DNA from: an uncultured Myxococcales bacterium
GTDB lineage: Bacteria > Myxococcota_A > UBA9042
Length of the DNA stretch: 64,000 nt
Assembly: GCA_903929795.1 (NCBI GenBank)
Contig: CAIYWC010000189.1
Coordinates: forward strand, 1 to 64,000
Direction: 5' to 3'
The position numbers were made by a program, and so were the translations under genes. Positions 54,203 through 63,641 of the stretch are shown in pieces. The notes below the pieces were generated by a model that worked only from the letters and a program-made list of their open reading frames with translations, was not told the origin of the DNA and searched no databases. The first letter of the stretch is position 1. Every line of letters starts with the position of its first letter.

Positions 54203-56047
54203 ATGGCGCCGCCGCCCCCGCCCGCTCGGCTGCCGCGGTCCCTGCCGGAGGCCCGGCTGCTGGCCAGCGAGTTCTGGCAGGCTTTCACCCATGCGCCGCG
54301 CGCACTGCGGCTGGCGTGGCAGACGTCCCCGCGGCTGCTGCTGGGCCTGCTGGTCTGGACGCTGCTGATGGGCGCGCTGCCGTCGGCAATCGCCTGGGTG
54401 GGTCACGGTCTTGTGGATTCGGTCGTCGCAGCGCAGCGCGGCGGCGATCGCACGGCAGCAATCCGCTGGGTCGGTCTGGAACTCGCGCTGGTGCTGACGC
54501 TGCTGGTGGCGCAGCGCTGGCAGCTGCTGTGCCAGTCGCTGCTGCGGGCGCAGCTCGGTCACACGGTGCACGTGCACATCTTTGAGAAAGCGCTGACGCT
54601 GTCGCTGCCGCAGTTCGAGGACAGCCAGACCTACGACCTGCTGACCCGCGCCCGGCGCGAGGCGTCGACCCGGCCGCTGGGGTTGATCACCAAGCTGCTG
54701 AACGTGCTGCAAAATGCCGTATCGCTGCTGGGTTTTTCAGCGCTGCTGATGACGCTCTCGCCGTGGGCGGTGCTGGCGCTGGCGCTGGCCGGGCTGCCGG
54801 CGTTCCTGGCGGAGGCGCGCTTTTCCGGCGAGGCGTTCCGGCTGTTTCGCTACCGGGCGCCGGAGACGCGGATGCAGATGTACCTGGAAACGCTGATGGC
54901 GCGCGAGGATTCTGCCAAGGAAGTCAAGGTTTTCCAGTTCGGCCCGCGGCTGCTGCAGCGCTACCGCGACATCTACCTGCAGGTCTACGAGGAGGACCGC
55001 GCGCTGACCTGGCGGCGGCATCGCTGGGGCCTCGCGCTGGCGATCCTGGCGACGCTGGTGCTGTACGGCGCGTTCGCCTGGCTGGCGCTGCAGACGTCGG
55101 CCGGCAAGCTGACACTCGGCGCGATGACCGCGGGGCTGCTGGCGTTCAAGCAGGGCCAGCAGGCGTTTGGCGCGCTCCTGCAGGCGATCGGCGGGCTGTA
55201 CGAAGACAATCTGTACATTTCGACGCTGTTTGAGCTCCTGGATCTGCCGGCTGACCCGGAGCCGGGCGACGCGTCGACCGGGCCGGACCCTCAAGATGGC
55301 CTGCGATTCGAGGAGGTTGCGTTCACGTACCCGGGCGCGGACGCGCCGGCGCTCGCGGGCATCAGTCTGCACCTCAAGCCCGGGCAGACGCTGGCGCTCG
55401 TAGGCGCGAACGGCTCGGGCAAAACGACGCTGATCAAGCTGCTGGCGCGCCTGTACCAGCCGACCGCGGGGCGCATCCTGCTGGACGGCCGGGACCTGCA
55501 GCAGTGGCAGCCCGCGGCGCTGCGCCTGCGCATTGGCGTGATCTTCCAGGATTTTTTGCGCTACCAGTTCCTGGCGGGCGAAAACGTCGGCGTGGGCGAT
55601 GACCGGCACTACGACGACGAGGTGCGCTGGCAGCAGGCCGCGGACCGCGCGGCGGCGCACGAGACGCTGGCTGGGCTGCCGCAGGGCTACCGGACGCAGC
55701 TGGGCAAGTGGTTTGACGGCGGCCGGGAGCTGTCCGGCGGGCAGTGGCAGCGGGTCGCGCTGGCGCGGGCGCTGATGCGCACGGACGCGCAAATCCTGGT
55801 GCTGGACGAGCCGACGTCGGCGATGGACGCGGCCGCCGAGGTGGAGATCTTCGACCGCCTGCAGGATCAAGCGGCCGGTCGGATGAGCATCTTGATTTCA
55901 CACCGTTTTTCCACGGTGCGCCGCGCGGATTACATCGCCGTGCTGGACGGCGGGCGCGTGGTCGAGCGCGGCAGCCATGTGGAACTGCTGGCCGCGGACG
56001 GGACGTATGCGCGGCTCTTTGAGCAACAAGCGCAGGGCTACCGCTGA
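54203..56047 (+). CDS. ABC exporter with fused membrane and ATPase domains
   Basis: This 614-residue half-transporter of the MsbA/HlyB type works as a dimer. Residues 40-340 contain about six membrane helices, with the coupling segment MQMYLETLMAREDSAKEVKVF. The ATPase domain has Walker A VGANGSGKTTLIKLL, signature LSGGQWQRVALARALM, Walker B ILVLDEPTSAMDA and H-loop ISHRFSTVRRAD. The ATG at 54203 lies 2 bp after the previous stop; a TTG at 54197 overlapping that stop is an alternative. A lipid or lipid-linked substrate is plausible given its neighbours, but unproven. Confidence 0.93.
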   Translation: MAPPPPPARLPRSLPEARLLASEFWQAFTHAPRALRLAWQTSPRLLLGLLVWTLLMGALPSAIAWVGHGLVDSVVAAQRGGDRTAAIRWVGLELALVLTLLVAQRWQLLCQSLLRAQLGHTVHVHIFEKALTLSLPQFEDSQTYDLLTRARREASTRPLGLITKLLNVLQNAVSLLGFSALLMTLSPWAVLALALAGLPAFLAEARFSGEAFRLFRYRAPETRMQMYLETLMAREDSAKEVKVFQFGPRLLQRYRDIYLQVYEEDRALTWRRHRWGLALAILATLVLYGAFAWLALQTSAGKLTLGAMTAGLLAFKQGQQAFGALLQAIGGLYEDNLYISTLFELLDLPADPEPGDASTGPDPQDGLRFEEVAFTYPGADAPALAGISLHLKPGQTLALVGANGSGKTTLIKLLARLYQPTAGRILLDGRDLQQWQPAALRLRIGVIFQDFLRYQFLAGENVGVGDDRHYDDEVRWQQAADRAAAHETLAGLPQGYRTQLGKWFDGGRELSGGQWQRVALARALMRTDAQILVLDEPTSAMDAAAEVEIFDRLQDQAAGRMSILISHRFSTVRRADYIAVLDGGRVVERGSHVELLAADGTYARLFEQQAQGYR

Positions 56048-56239
56048 GTGCTGCCCGCCCGGCGCGGAAAAAACGATACACGCCAACCGAAGTTCGCAAT
56101 CAAATGCCCTTCATCCGCGGCGTGCCACCAAAGGTGCACGCTCGCGGTCTCAGTCCGAAATGCATCAGGTCTGACCGCAGAAGCTTGCAGTTGGAAAGAG
56201 GTCAGCAGGTTGGAGCCGAATACGCCGGGGCGCGATAGT
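56048..56239. other. Intergenic region between convergent genes
   Basis: This 192-bp region separates the ABC exporter and the nucleotidyltransferase-like gene, which converge. It holds an inverted repeat CTGACC/GGTCAG about 30 bp apart near 56172-56206 but no T-run. No gene or clear terminator is seen. Confidence 0.4.
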
Positions 56240-57295
56240 TCACGGCCGACTTTTGCCCGCTGTCGGTGGGAATGGCGGCAACGGCGGCCAGCCCGGCGGC
56301 ACCGGCAGCCCGCGGCGCTCCGCCAGGTCGCCCACCGCCCGCAGCGCCGCAAACTGCCCCAGCCAAGCCGCGCGCCACGGATTGTCGCACCGGCCCACCA
56401 GGCACGCGATGTGCACGGCAAACCGCGTCGCGGTCTTGCGCGGCAGCCGCATGTACGCCCGCTGGCCCCTGGCCACCAGCGCGTCCTGCAGGTCCGGCCG
56501 CGGCACTGGCCACGGCAGCGCGTGGGGGCCCAGCAGCGCCGCGAGCATTTGCTGCGCCTGCCGCCAGGCCCGCGTCAGGTGCCAGCGCCGCGCGAGCGTG
56601 TCCAAGCGCGCGGGCTCCAGCTGCGGATGCGGGCGGACAAACGCGGCGAGGTCGATGAGCCACAGCGGCCGCTCAAAATCGTGCGACGCGGCGTGCGCGG
56701 CCAGGTAGACAAGCTCCGCGTGCGGCTCCAGCTGACCGTCAGGCTGCAGCAGATCCGCCGCCTCGATGCGCGTGCCCAGCGCGTGCAGCGGCGCCCAATG
56801 CAGCTCCAGCGGCGGCGACGCCGGGCGCGCCAGGATCACGTGGTGGTGGTGCCGCAGGTGGTGCGCCGTCTCGCGCGTGTCGGGGAGCGTGTAGTCCAGC
56901 GCCGCCAGCACGGTCAGCGCGGCGTCCAGCTGCGCGGGCGGCACCAGCAGGTCCACGTCGGTCGAACGCCGCACCAGCGGCCGCGGGTAGATGCGCGCCG
57001 CGAGCAGCGGGCCCTTGAGCGGCGCCACGGCGATGTCGGCTTGGCGCAGCGCCGCCAGCGCTTCCTCGGCGCACGCGCGAATCCACGCCTGCTCCATCTC
57101 CGCGGCCAGGCGCGGCTGTTCGGCCTGCACGCGCTGCTCCGGCGTCACGGCCAGCAGCCCGGCGTCCGCCAGCGCGGGCACCAGCCCTTCCAGGCCCAGC
57201 TGTGAACCCAGCGCCTGCCACGCCGCCACGTCCGCCGGCGGCTGGCCATGGCCATCGGGGTCGGGCGCGGCAAACAGCAGCGGCAGCAGGTCCAT
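56240..57295 (-). CDS. Nucleotidyltransferase-fold protein (NTP_transf_5-like)
   Basis: The protein has 351 residues. The core IAVAPLKGPLLAARIYPRPLVRRSTDVDLLVPPAQLDAAL near 90-130 fits the uncharacterised nucleotidyltransferase family, with the metal-binding DxD as DVDLL. A following HHLRHHHHVILAR and LELHWAPLH also fit. Members often lie in polysaccharide or secondary-metabolite clusters, and their substrates are unknown. The ATG at 57295 has GGAG nine bases upstream. It lies 73 bp downstream of fhs on the same strand. Confidence 0.82.
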   Translation of the reverse strand: MDLLPLLFAAPDPDGHGQPPADVAAWQALGSQLGLEGLVPALADAGLLAVTPEQRVQAEQPRLAAEMEQAWIRACAEEALAALRQADIAVAPLKGPLLAARIYPRPLVRRSTDVDLLVPPAQLDAALTVLAALDYTLPDTRETAHHLRHHHHVILARPASPPLELHWAPLHALGTRIEAADLLQPDGQLEPHAELVYLAAHAASHDFERPLWLIDLAAFVRPHPQLEPARLDTLARRWHLTRAWRQAQQMLAALLGPHALPWPVPRPDLQDALVARGQRAYMRLPRKTATRFAVHIACLVGRCDNPWRAAWLGQFAALRAVGDLAERRGLPVPPGWPPLPPFPPTAGKSRP

Positions 57296-57368
57296 CGGCG
57301 TCAGCTCCAAGCGGACGGGCGGCGGTGGCGCCTGCCGGCAGCGCTGACAGAGACACAGGTCAGCGTGC

Positions 57369-59048
57369 TCAAAACAAGCCCTCCACCAAGCCTTTTTCGT
57401 TGATGTGGATGCTGTTGGCCGCCGGCACGCGCGGCAGCCCGGGCATGGTCATGACCTCGCCGCAGATGACCACCACGAATTCCGCGCCCGTGGCCAAGCG
57501 AATTTCGCGGATCGGCACCGTGTGGTTGCTCGGCGCGCCTTTCAGGTTCTGGTCGGTGGAAAAGCTGTAGGGCGTCTTGGCGATGCAGACCGGAAAGTGG
57601 CCGTAGCCCTGATTTTCATAGGCGTGCAGCTCGTCGCGCACTTTCTTGTCGGCGATGACCTCGCTGGCGCCATAGAGCCGCGTGGCGATCGCCTTGACCT
57701 TGTCAAACAGCGGCATCTCGTCCGGGTACAGCGGCGCGTACTGCGCGTGGCCGGTATCCGCGATCGCAGCGACCGCTTGCGCCAGCTCCGCCGTGCCCGC
57801 GCCGCCGTCTGACCAGTGCGTGCACAAGAACGCCCGCGAGCCCATCTCCGCCGCCACGTCGCTCACCAGCTGGATTTCCGCGGGCGAATCTGTGTCAAAC
57901 CGGTTGATCGCCACCACCGCCGGCACGCCAAACTGCTTCAAATTCGCGAGGTGTCGCTTCAGGTTCGCCACGCCTTTTTGCAGCGTCACCAGATCCGGCG
58001 TCTCCAGGTTGGCGATATCCGCGCCGCCGTGCGCCTTCAATGCGCGCACTGTCGCCAGCAGCACCACGGCGTTGGGCTTGAGGCCCGCCTTGCGGCACTT
58101 GATGTCGAAGAACTTTTCCGCGCCCAAATCCGCGCCGAAGCCGGCTTCCGTCACGACGTAATCTGCCAGCTTGAGCGCGGTTTTCGTCGCCACCACGGAG
58201 TTGCAGCCATGCGCGATGTTGGCAAATGGCCCGCCGTGCACGAACGCCGGATTGCCCTCCAGCGTCTGCACCAGATTGGGCATCAGCGCGTCCTTGAGCA
58301 GCACGCTCATCGCGCCATGGGCTTGCAAGTCGCGGGCGAAAATCGGCTTTTTGTCGAACGTGTAGCCCACCAGGATGTTGCCCAGCCGGCGGTTCAAGTC
58401 CGCGTGGTTCTCCGCCAAGCAAAAGATCGCCATGACCTCCGACGCCACCGTGATGTTGAAGCCCGTCTCGCGCGGCGTCCCGTCGCTCGCGCCACCCAGG
58501 CCGGTGACCATCGACCGCAGCGACCGGTCGTTCATGTCCACAGCGCGCCGCCACGTGACGCGCCGCAGGTCGATGTTCAGCGCGTTGCCCCAGTGGACGT
58601 GGTTGTCGATCAGCGCCGCCAGCAGGTTGTTCGCCGCGCCGATCGCATGGAAATCACCGGTGAAATGCAGGTTGATGTCCTCCATCGGCACGACTTGCGC
58701 ATAACCGCCGCCGGCCGCGCCGCCTTTCATGCCAAAGCATGGGCCGAGGCTGGGCTCGCGCAGGCAGACCATGGCGTTCTTGCCGATGCGGTTCAGGCCG
58801 TCGGTCAGGCCGACGCTGAGCGTGGTCTTGCCTTCGCCGGCGGCGGTCGGCGAGATGGCGGTCACGAGGATCAGCTTGCCGCTGGGCTTGGCGGCGAGCG
58901 TGTCGATGAAATCGAACGCGACCTTGGCCTTGCTGGGGCCATACTGGTACAAGCTGGCCTGCGGGATGCCGAGGCGCTCAGCGACGTGGCTGATGGGCCG
59001 GACCGGCGCGCTGCGGGCGATGTCGATGTCTTGCGGGATGGAGCGCAT
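57369..59048 (-). CDS. fhs: Formate-tetrahydrofolate ligase
   Basis: Fhs joins formate to tetrahydrofolate using ATP, giving 10-formyl-THF. The 559-residue protein is normal length. Signatures are the P-loop [14 protein letters not shown] near 68-81, [36 protein letters not shown] and [16 protein letters not shown]. It lies 87 bp downstream of the formate dehydrogenase genes, so formate can be oxidised to CO2 or fed into the folate pool. Confidence 0.97.
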   Translation of the reverse strand: MRSIPQDIDIARSAPVRPISHVAERLGIPQASLYQYGPSKAKVAFDFIDTLAAKPSGKLILVTAISPTAAGEGKTTLSVGLTDGLNRIGKNAMVCLREPSLGPCFGMKGGAAGGGYAQVVPMEDINLHFTGDFHAIGAANNLLAALIDNHVHWGNALNIDLRRVTWRRAVDMNDRSLRSMVTGLGGASDGTPRETGFNITVASEVMAIFCLAENHADLNRRLGNILVGYTFDKKPIFARDLQAHGAMSVLLKDALMPNLVQTLEGNPAFVHGGPFANIAHGCNSVVATKTALKLADYVVTEAGFGADLGAEKFFDIKCRKAGLKPNAVVLLATVRALKAHGGADIANLETPDLVTLQKGVANLKRHLANLKQFGVPAVVAINRFDTDSPAEIQLVSDVAAEMGSRAFLCTHWSDGGAGTAELAQAVAAIADTGHAQYAPLYPDEMPLFDKVKAIATRLYGASEVIADKKVRDELHAYENQGYGHFPVCIAKTPYSFSTDQNLKGAPSNHTVPIREIRLATGAEFVVVICGEVMTMPGLPRVPAANSIHINEKGLVEGLF

Positions 59049-59089
59049 GCGGATTCCCCTGCCGCGGCTACGCTTTGGGCGGCGGCAGG

Positions 59090-59118
59090 TTTGTAGGGCG
59101 AAATCGCGGCGGGGGCAA
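59090..59118 (-). promoter_or_regulatory. Possible promoter of fhs
   Basis: On the minus strand TTGCCC (59113-59118), a 17-bp spacer and TACAAA (59090-59095), with a predicted start near 59083. Transcription from the fdh promoter may also reach fhs. Confidence 0.4.
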
Positions 59119-59135
59119 GCGGCAGCCGGCGGGCG

Positions 59136-61892
59136 TCACGCTTTCGGCTTTCGCGGCGACTCCACGCGCTCCGCGTCTTCACGCGGCGCGGTCTCGCCTT
59201 GAACCTCCACCGCCACCACCTTGTATTCCGGACACTTCGCCTCGGAGTCCATCACGTCGCTCGTCAGCCGGTTCACGTCGCTCTCGGGGAAGTGGAACGT
59301 CGTGCTCAGCGTGCCCGGCAGCACCGCGTCGGTCACGTGTGCGTGCAGGTGGATTTCCCCGCGCGCGGACGTCACCCGCACGCGCGCGCCGTCTGCGATC
59401 CCGCGCGCCGCCGCGTCCAGCGGGTGCATCAGCAGCACGTCCTCGGTCTTCAGCGCCACGTTGCCAGTGCGCCGCGTCATCGTCCCGCAGTTGTAGTGGA
59501 CCAGGTCGCGCACGGTCGACAGCACCAGCGGGAACGCGTCGCCGTGGTCGGTCAGCTCCGGGCTCTGCTGCCAGTCGACGAAGAAGAACGGCGCGCGGCC
59601 GATCTTGAACGCGTCCGTGTGCAAAATCCGCGTCTCCTGGCCGTCCGGCGTCACCGGCCATTGCTTGCCCTGCGCGCCGAGCTCAGCCCACTTCACGCCG
59701 GCGAAAAACGGCACGACCTGGCTGATTTCCGCCAGCAGCGTCGCCGGATCGTACAGCGGCTGCGGGTAGCCCATGCGGTTCATCATCGCCACGACGATCT
59801 CGCCGTCCGGCAGCGTGCCTTCCAGCGGCGCCACGGCCCGGTTCACCCGCTGGATGCGCCGCTCGCCGTTGGTAAACGTCCCCGATTTCTCCAGGAACGA
59901 CGCGCCCGGCAGCACCACTGTCGCCAGCCGCGCCGTGTCGGTCAGGAACAGCTCCTCCACGATCAGCAGCTCCAGGCCCTGGCACGCCGCCACGACCTTG
60001 GTGGTGTTCGGGTCGGTCTGCGCCACGTCCTCGCCCATGATCCACAAGGCTTTCAACTTGCCGTCCAGCGCCGCGTCAAACATCTCCGGGATCTTGTAGC
60101 CCTTGGCCGACGGCACCGGCACGCCATACTGCTGGGCATAATGCGCCAGGTTCTGCGGCACCGTCACGTCCAGGTAGCCCGCGCCCTGGTGCGGCTGCAC
60201 GCCCATGTCGGCCGCGCCCTGCACATTGTTTTGGCCCCGCAGCGGGTTCACGCCGACGCCGGGCCGGCCGATGTTGCCGGTGATCATCGCCAGCTGGGCA
60301 ATCAGCATGACCGCGAACGTGCCCTGGTTGTGCTCCGTGACGCCCAGGCCATGAAACGACATGGCGTTTTTCGCCGACGCGTACAGCACCGCCGCCTGCC
60401 GCGCCTGCGCGCTCGTGATGCCGGAGACCGCTTCCAGCGCCGCGATGTCCAGCTGCAGCATCCGCGCCTTGAAATCGTCAAAGCCGGTGGTGCGTTGCGC
60501 GACGAACGCCTCGTCCACCAAGCCTTCCCGCATGATGTGGTACAGCAGCATGTCCAGCACGGCGACGTTGGTCCCCGGCCGCAGCTGCAGGTGCACGTCC
60601 GCGTAGCGCGCGAGCTCAGTCCGGCGCGGGTCGATGACGATCAGCGGCACGCCGCGCAGCGCTACCTGCTTGATCTTCGCGCCGGTGACCGGGTGGCCCG
60701 CGGTCGTGTTGCTGCCGATGACGAGCACGCAGTTCGTGTGGTCCAAGTCGGCGATCGAGTTGGTCGCCGCACCCAGCCCGAACGTCCGCTGCATCCCGAG
60801 CGCGGTCGGCGCGTGGCAGACCCGCGCGCAGCCATCGATGTTGTTCGTGCCGATGACCGCGCGAAAAAACTTCTGCATCAGGTAGTTTTCTTCGTTCGTG
60901 CACCGCGATGAGGAGATGCCGGCGATGGCGTCCGGGCCGTGCTTTGCCCTGATGGCGCTCAGCCGCTCGGCGATGAAGTCGAACGCCTCGTCCCAGCTGG
61001 CCGGCACGAGCGTGCCGCCCTTGCGGATCAGCGGCGTGCGCAGCCGGTCCTTGTGGTTGTAAAAGCCGAACGCATACCGGCCCTTGACGCACGCGTGGCC
61101 GGGATTGACGGCTGAATCGTACGGCGCGCTGATGCTGTGGACGGCCTCGTCGCGCACGTCGACAAGCAGGTTGCAGCCGACGCCGCAGTACGTGCAGGTC
61201 GTGCGGATTTGGCTTTCGGGGCGCGGCTTGGCGGACTCGAAGACGTCGCAGATCGCCGCGGTGGGGCAGGCTTGCGCGCAGGCGCCGCAGCTGACGCAGT
61301 CGCTCTCGGCAAAATTCTGGTCCATGCCCTTGACGACGCGCGTGGCAAACCCGCGGCCGGCCATGCTGAGCACGAACTGGCCCTGGATCTCGTCGCAGGC
61401 GCGGATGCAGCGGTAGCAGTGGATGCACTTGGCGAGGTCGGAGCGGAGGTACGTGTGGCTCTCGTCGCGCGGCGTGGCGAGCTGCGTGGCGCCTTCTGGG
61501 TAGCGGACGTCGCGGATGCCGACGTGCGCGGCGACGTCCTGCAGCTCGCACTGGCCGTTGGCGCTGCAGGTCAGGCAGTCCAGCGGGTGGTTGGTCAGCA
61601 CGAGCTCCACGATGTTGCGGCGCAAGCGCAGCAGCCGCTCCGTGTGCGTGCGCACATGCGTGCCCGGCGTCGCGGGTGTATGGCAAGCCCCGACCACGCG
61701 CCACGGCCCGTCCGCGGACGCCGCGACCTCCACCGAGCACAGCCGACAGCTGCCAAACGGCTTCAGATGCGGCGCGTCGCACAGCGTCGGGATGAATTTC
61801 GCGCCCTTGTGCCGGTGGATGAGCTGCAGCAGCGTCTCGCCCGGCGCCAGCGCGCACGCGTCGTGATCCAGCTGGATGGCCGCGTCGCTCAT
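59136..61892 (-). CDS. fdhA: NAD-type formate dehydrogenase, catalytic alpha subunit
   Basis: The protein has 918 residues. The N-terminus is NuoG-like: a 2Fe-2S site (C38, C49, C52, C70), a His-Cys3 4Fe-4S site (H102, C106, C109, C115) and two ferredoxin-type 4Fe-4S sites (C156-C166 and C199-C209). The molybdopterin domain follows with its own 4Fe-4S cluster (C233, C236, C240, C268). The metal ligand is Cys 359 in RVCHAP, so this is a cysteine, not selenocysteine, enzyme. It oxidises formate and passes electrons through the clusters to the beta subunit. The ATG overlaps the fdhB stop. No fdhD is present in the window. Confidence 0.95.
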   Translation of the reverse strand: MSDAAIQLDHDACALAPGETLLQLIHRHKGAKFIPTLCDAPHLKPFGSCRLCSVEVAASADGPWRVVGACHTPATPGTHVRTHTERLLRLRRNIVELVLTNHPLDCLTCSANGQCELQDVAAHVGIRDVRYPEGATQLATPRDESHTYLRSDLAKCIHCYRCIRACDEIQGQFVLSMAGRGFATRVVKGMDQNFAESDCVSCGACAQACPTAAICDVFESAKPRPESQIRTTCTYCGVGCNLLVDVRDEAVHSISAPYDSAVNPGHACVKGRYAFGFYNHKDRLRTPLIRKGGTLVPASWDEAFDFIAERLSAIRAKHGPDAIAGISSSRCTNEENYLMQKFFRAVIGTNNIDGCARVCHAPTALGMQRTFGLGAATNSIADLDHTNCVLVIGSNTTAGHPVTGAKIKQVALRGVPLIVIDPRRTELARYADVHLQLRPGTNVAVLDMLLYHIMREGLVDEAFVAQRTTGFDDFKARMLQLDIAALEAVSGITSAQARQAAVLYASAKNAMSFHGLGVTEHNQGTFAVMLIAQLAMITGNIGRPGVGVNPLRGQNNVQGAADMGVQPHQGAGYLDVTVPQNLAHYAQQYGVPVPSAKGYKIPEMFDAALDGKLKALWIMGEDVAQTDPNTTKVVAACQGLELLIVEELFLTDTARLATVVLPGASFLEKSGTFTNGERRIQRVNRAVAPLEGTLPDGEIVVAMMNRMGYPQPLYDPATLLAEISQVVPFFAGVKWAELGAQGKQWPVTPDGQETRILHTDAFKIGRAPFFFVDWQQSPELTDHGDAFPLVLSTVRDLVHYNCGTMTRRTGNVALKTEDVLLMHPLDAAARGIADGARVRVTSARGEIHLHAHVTDAVLPGTLSTTFHFPESDVNRLTSDVMDSEAKCPEYKVVAVEVQGETAPREDAERVESPRKPKA

Positions 61893-63529
61893 GGCGTGCC
61901 TCCGGTGAAATACGGCGCCAGCTCGTCGCCGAAATACGCCAGCGCGTTGCGGATCGGCAGCGGCAGGCCACCGCCCAGCGCGCACAGCGAGCCGATCTCC
62001 AGCGTCTCGAGCAGGTCGGCAAACAGCTGGGTGTCGATGGCGCGCTCGTTGGCGCCGCGCAGCAGCTCCAGGCCGCGCTGGGAACCGATGCGGCACGGAT
62101 AGCACTTGCCGCAACTCTCGGACGCCGTGAACGCGAACAGGTGCGCAAGCAGCTGGATCATCGGCATCGCCTCTGGAATCCCGACGATGCTGGCGTGGCC
62201 CAGCAGGAACCCGGCGTCGTGCAGCGACTCGAAGTCGAGGTGCAGCTTGGCGACCTGATCGCGCGGCACGATGCCGCCCAGCGGTCCGCCGATCTGCCAT
62301 GCTTTCACCGGAATGCGCGAGCCGCCGCCCAGGCCGTCGAGGATGTCCGCGAGCGGCGTGCCCATCGGCACCTCGTAGACGCCGGGGCGGTGGAAGGTGC
62401 CGTCCAGGCAGACCAACTTGGTGCCGGTGGACCTGGCGCTGCCGCACTGGGCGAATTCCCCGGCGCCGTGCGCGACGATCGCCGGCAGGCAGGCGAGCGA
62501 CTCGACGTTCGACACCACGGTCGGCTGCAGGAACAGGCCTTGGACCACGGGAAATGGCGGCCGCACGCGCACTTCCGGCCGCTGGCCTTCCAAGGACGAG
62601 AGCAGCGCCGTCTCCTCCCCGCACACGTACGAGCCCGCGCCGGCGACCGCGATGAACTCCAGGTCATGGCCGGTGCCGTGCGCCTCGACCGCGGCAATCG
62701 CGGCTTCCACGGCGCGCAGCGCCTCGGGATATTCAGCGCGGATGTAGACGATCGCCGCATCCGCACCGACGATCCGCGCGGCGATCGCCATGCCCAGCAG
62801 CACGAGAAATGGCTGTTGTTCCAGCAAGTAGCGGTCCGAGAACGCGCCGGGATCGCCTTCATCGCCATTGCAGACAACGAACTTCTGCGCGCCATCGCCC
62901 GGCTTGCCTGTCTCCAGCTTGCACGCGTCCAGCTTGCGCGCCAGCGGAAAGCCCGCGCCGCCGCGCCCGCGCAGCCCGCTCGCAGCCACTTGGGCCAGCA
63001 GCGCGTCCGCCGGCGCCGCGAAGACCGCGTCCAGCCGCGTCAGGAATTGCGGCAAATCCAGCGGCTGCCCGGTCAGGAACCGGTGGGACGAGCTGGCTTG
63101 CGCGTGAATCGGCGCCTGCGGCGGCGACTGGCCGGCGAGCGCCGCCGCGACGTCAGTCTGCCCCGAGAAATTCTGCCCGCCGAACTGGAACGCCGCGTTT
63201 TCATAGCAGCGGCCCAGACAGACCGCCGCGCCGATGTGCGCGGGCGCGACGTGCGCGGCGATCGCGTCCCGGAGCGCCGGCTGCGTGCCCGCCAGCTCGC
63301 AGCAGGTGCCGCTGCAGACGCGCACCCTATGACCGGCGGCGTCAGGGCGCAGGTCGTCGTAAAACGAGGCGGTGCCGTACAAGGACGCCTTGCCGAACAG
63401 GGTGGTCTCGCTGAGCGCGCGGAAGTCCTCGCGGCCCAGCGTGTGCGCGCGCGAGCGGCTGACGAGATCGCGGAAGATGCCAGCGCGGACACCCTTTTTG
63501 CCGGAGAGATGCGAGAGGTTGGCGGACAT
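61889..63529 (-). CDS. fdhB: Formate dehydrogenase beta subunit, NuoE-NuoF fusion
   Basis: The protein has 546 residues. The first part (about 30-135) is a thioredoxin-like 2Fe-2S domain like NuoE, with CSGTCC near 72-77 and CLGRC at 104-108. The second part is NuoF-like: GLRGRGGAGFPLARK for NADH, CNGDEGDPGAFSDRYLLE for FMN, and SCGKCYPCRIGSQRG with a later Cys in GSLCALGG for a 4Fe-4S cluster. It carries electrons from FdhA to NAD+. The ATG at 63529 was chosen by the plausible N-terminus; the frame is open upstream. It is the first gene of the fdhB-fdhA unit. Confidence 0.93.
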   Translation of the reverse strand: MSANLSHLSGKKGVRAGIFRDLVSRSRAHTLGREDFRALSETTLFGKASLYGTASFYDDLRPDAAGHRVRVCSGTCCELAGTQPALRDAIAAHVAPAHIGAAVCLGRCYENAAFQFGGQNFSGQTDVAAALAGQSPPQAPIHAQASSSHRFLTGQPLDLPQFLTRLDAVFAAPADALLAQVAASGLRGRGGAGFPLARKLDACKLETGKPGDGAQKFVVCNGDEGDPGAFSDRYLLEQQPFLVLLGMAIAARIVGADAAIVYIRAEYPEALRAVEAAIAAVEAHGTGHDLEFIAVAGAGSYVCGEETALLSSLEGQRPEVRVRPPFPVVQGLFLQPTVVSNVESLACLPAIVAHGAGEFAQCGSARSTGTKLVCLDGTFHRPGVYEVPMGTPLADILDGLGGGSRIPVKAWQIGGPLGGIVPRDQVAKLHLDFESLHDAGFLLGHASIVGIPEAMPMIQLLAHLFAFTASESCGKCYPCRIGSQRGLELLRGANERAIDTQLFADLLETLEIGSLCALGGGLPLPIRNALAYFGDELAPYFTGGTP

Positions 63530-63569
63530 GGCGGACTCGCCTGCGCGCACAGGAGCGCGCGTCGCGGGC

Positions 63570-63598
63570 ACTGTGCGCCGGGTATGGGCGGGGGTCAA
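63570..63598 (-). promoter_or_regulatory. Sigma-70-like promoter of the formate dehydrogenase operon
   Basis: On the minus strand TTGACC (63593-63598), a 17-bp spacer and CACAGT (63570-63575), with a predicted start near 63563, about 34 nt before the ATG at 63529. Confidence 0.55.
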
Positions 63599-63641
63599 GC
63601 AGGTTATGGTGGCGAGGTTGTGACGGTTGAGTGGCTGCGCG

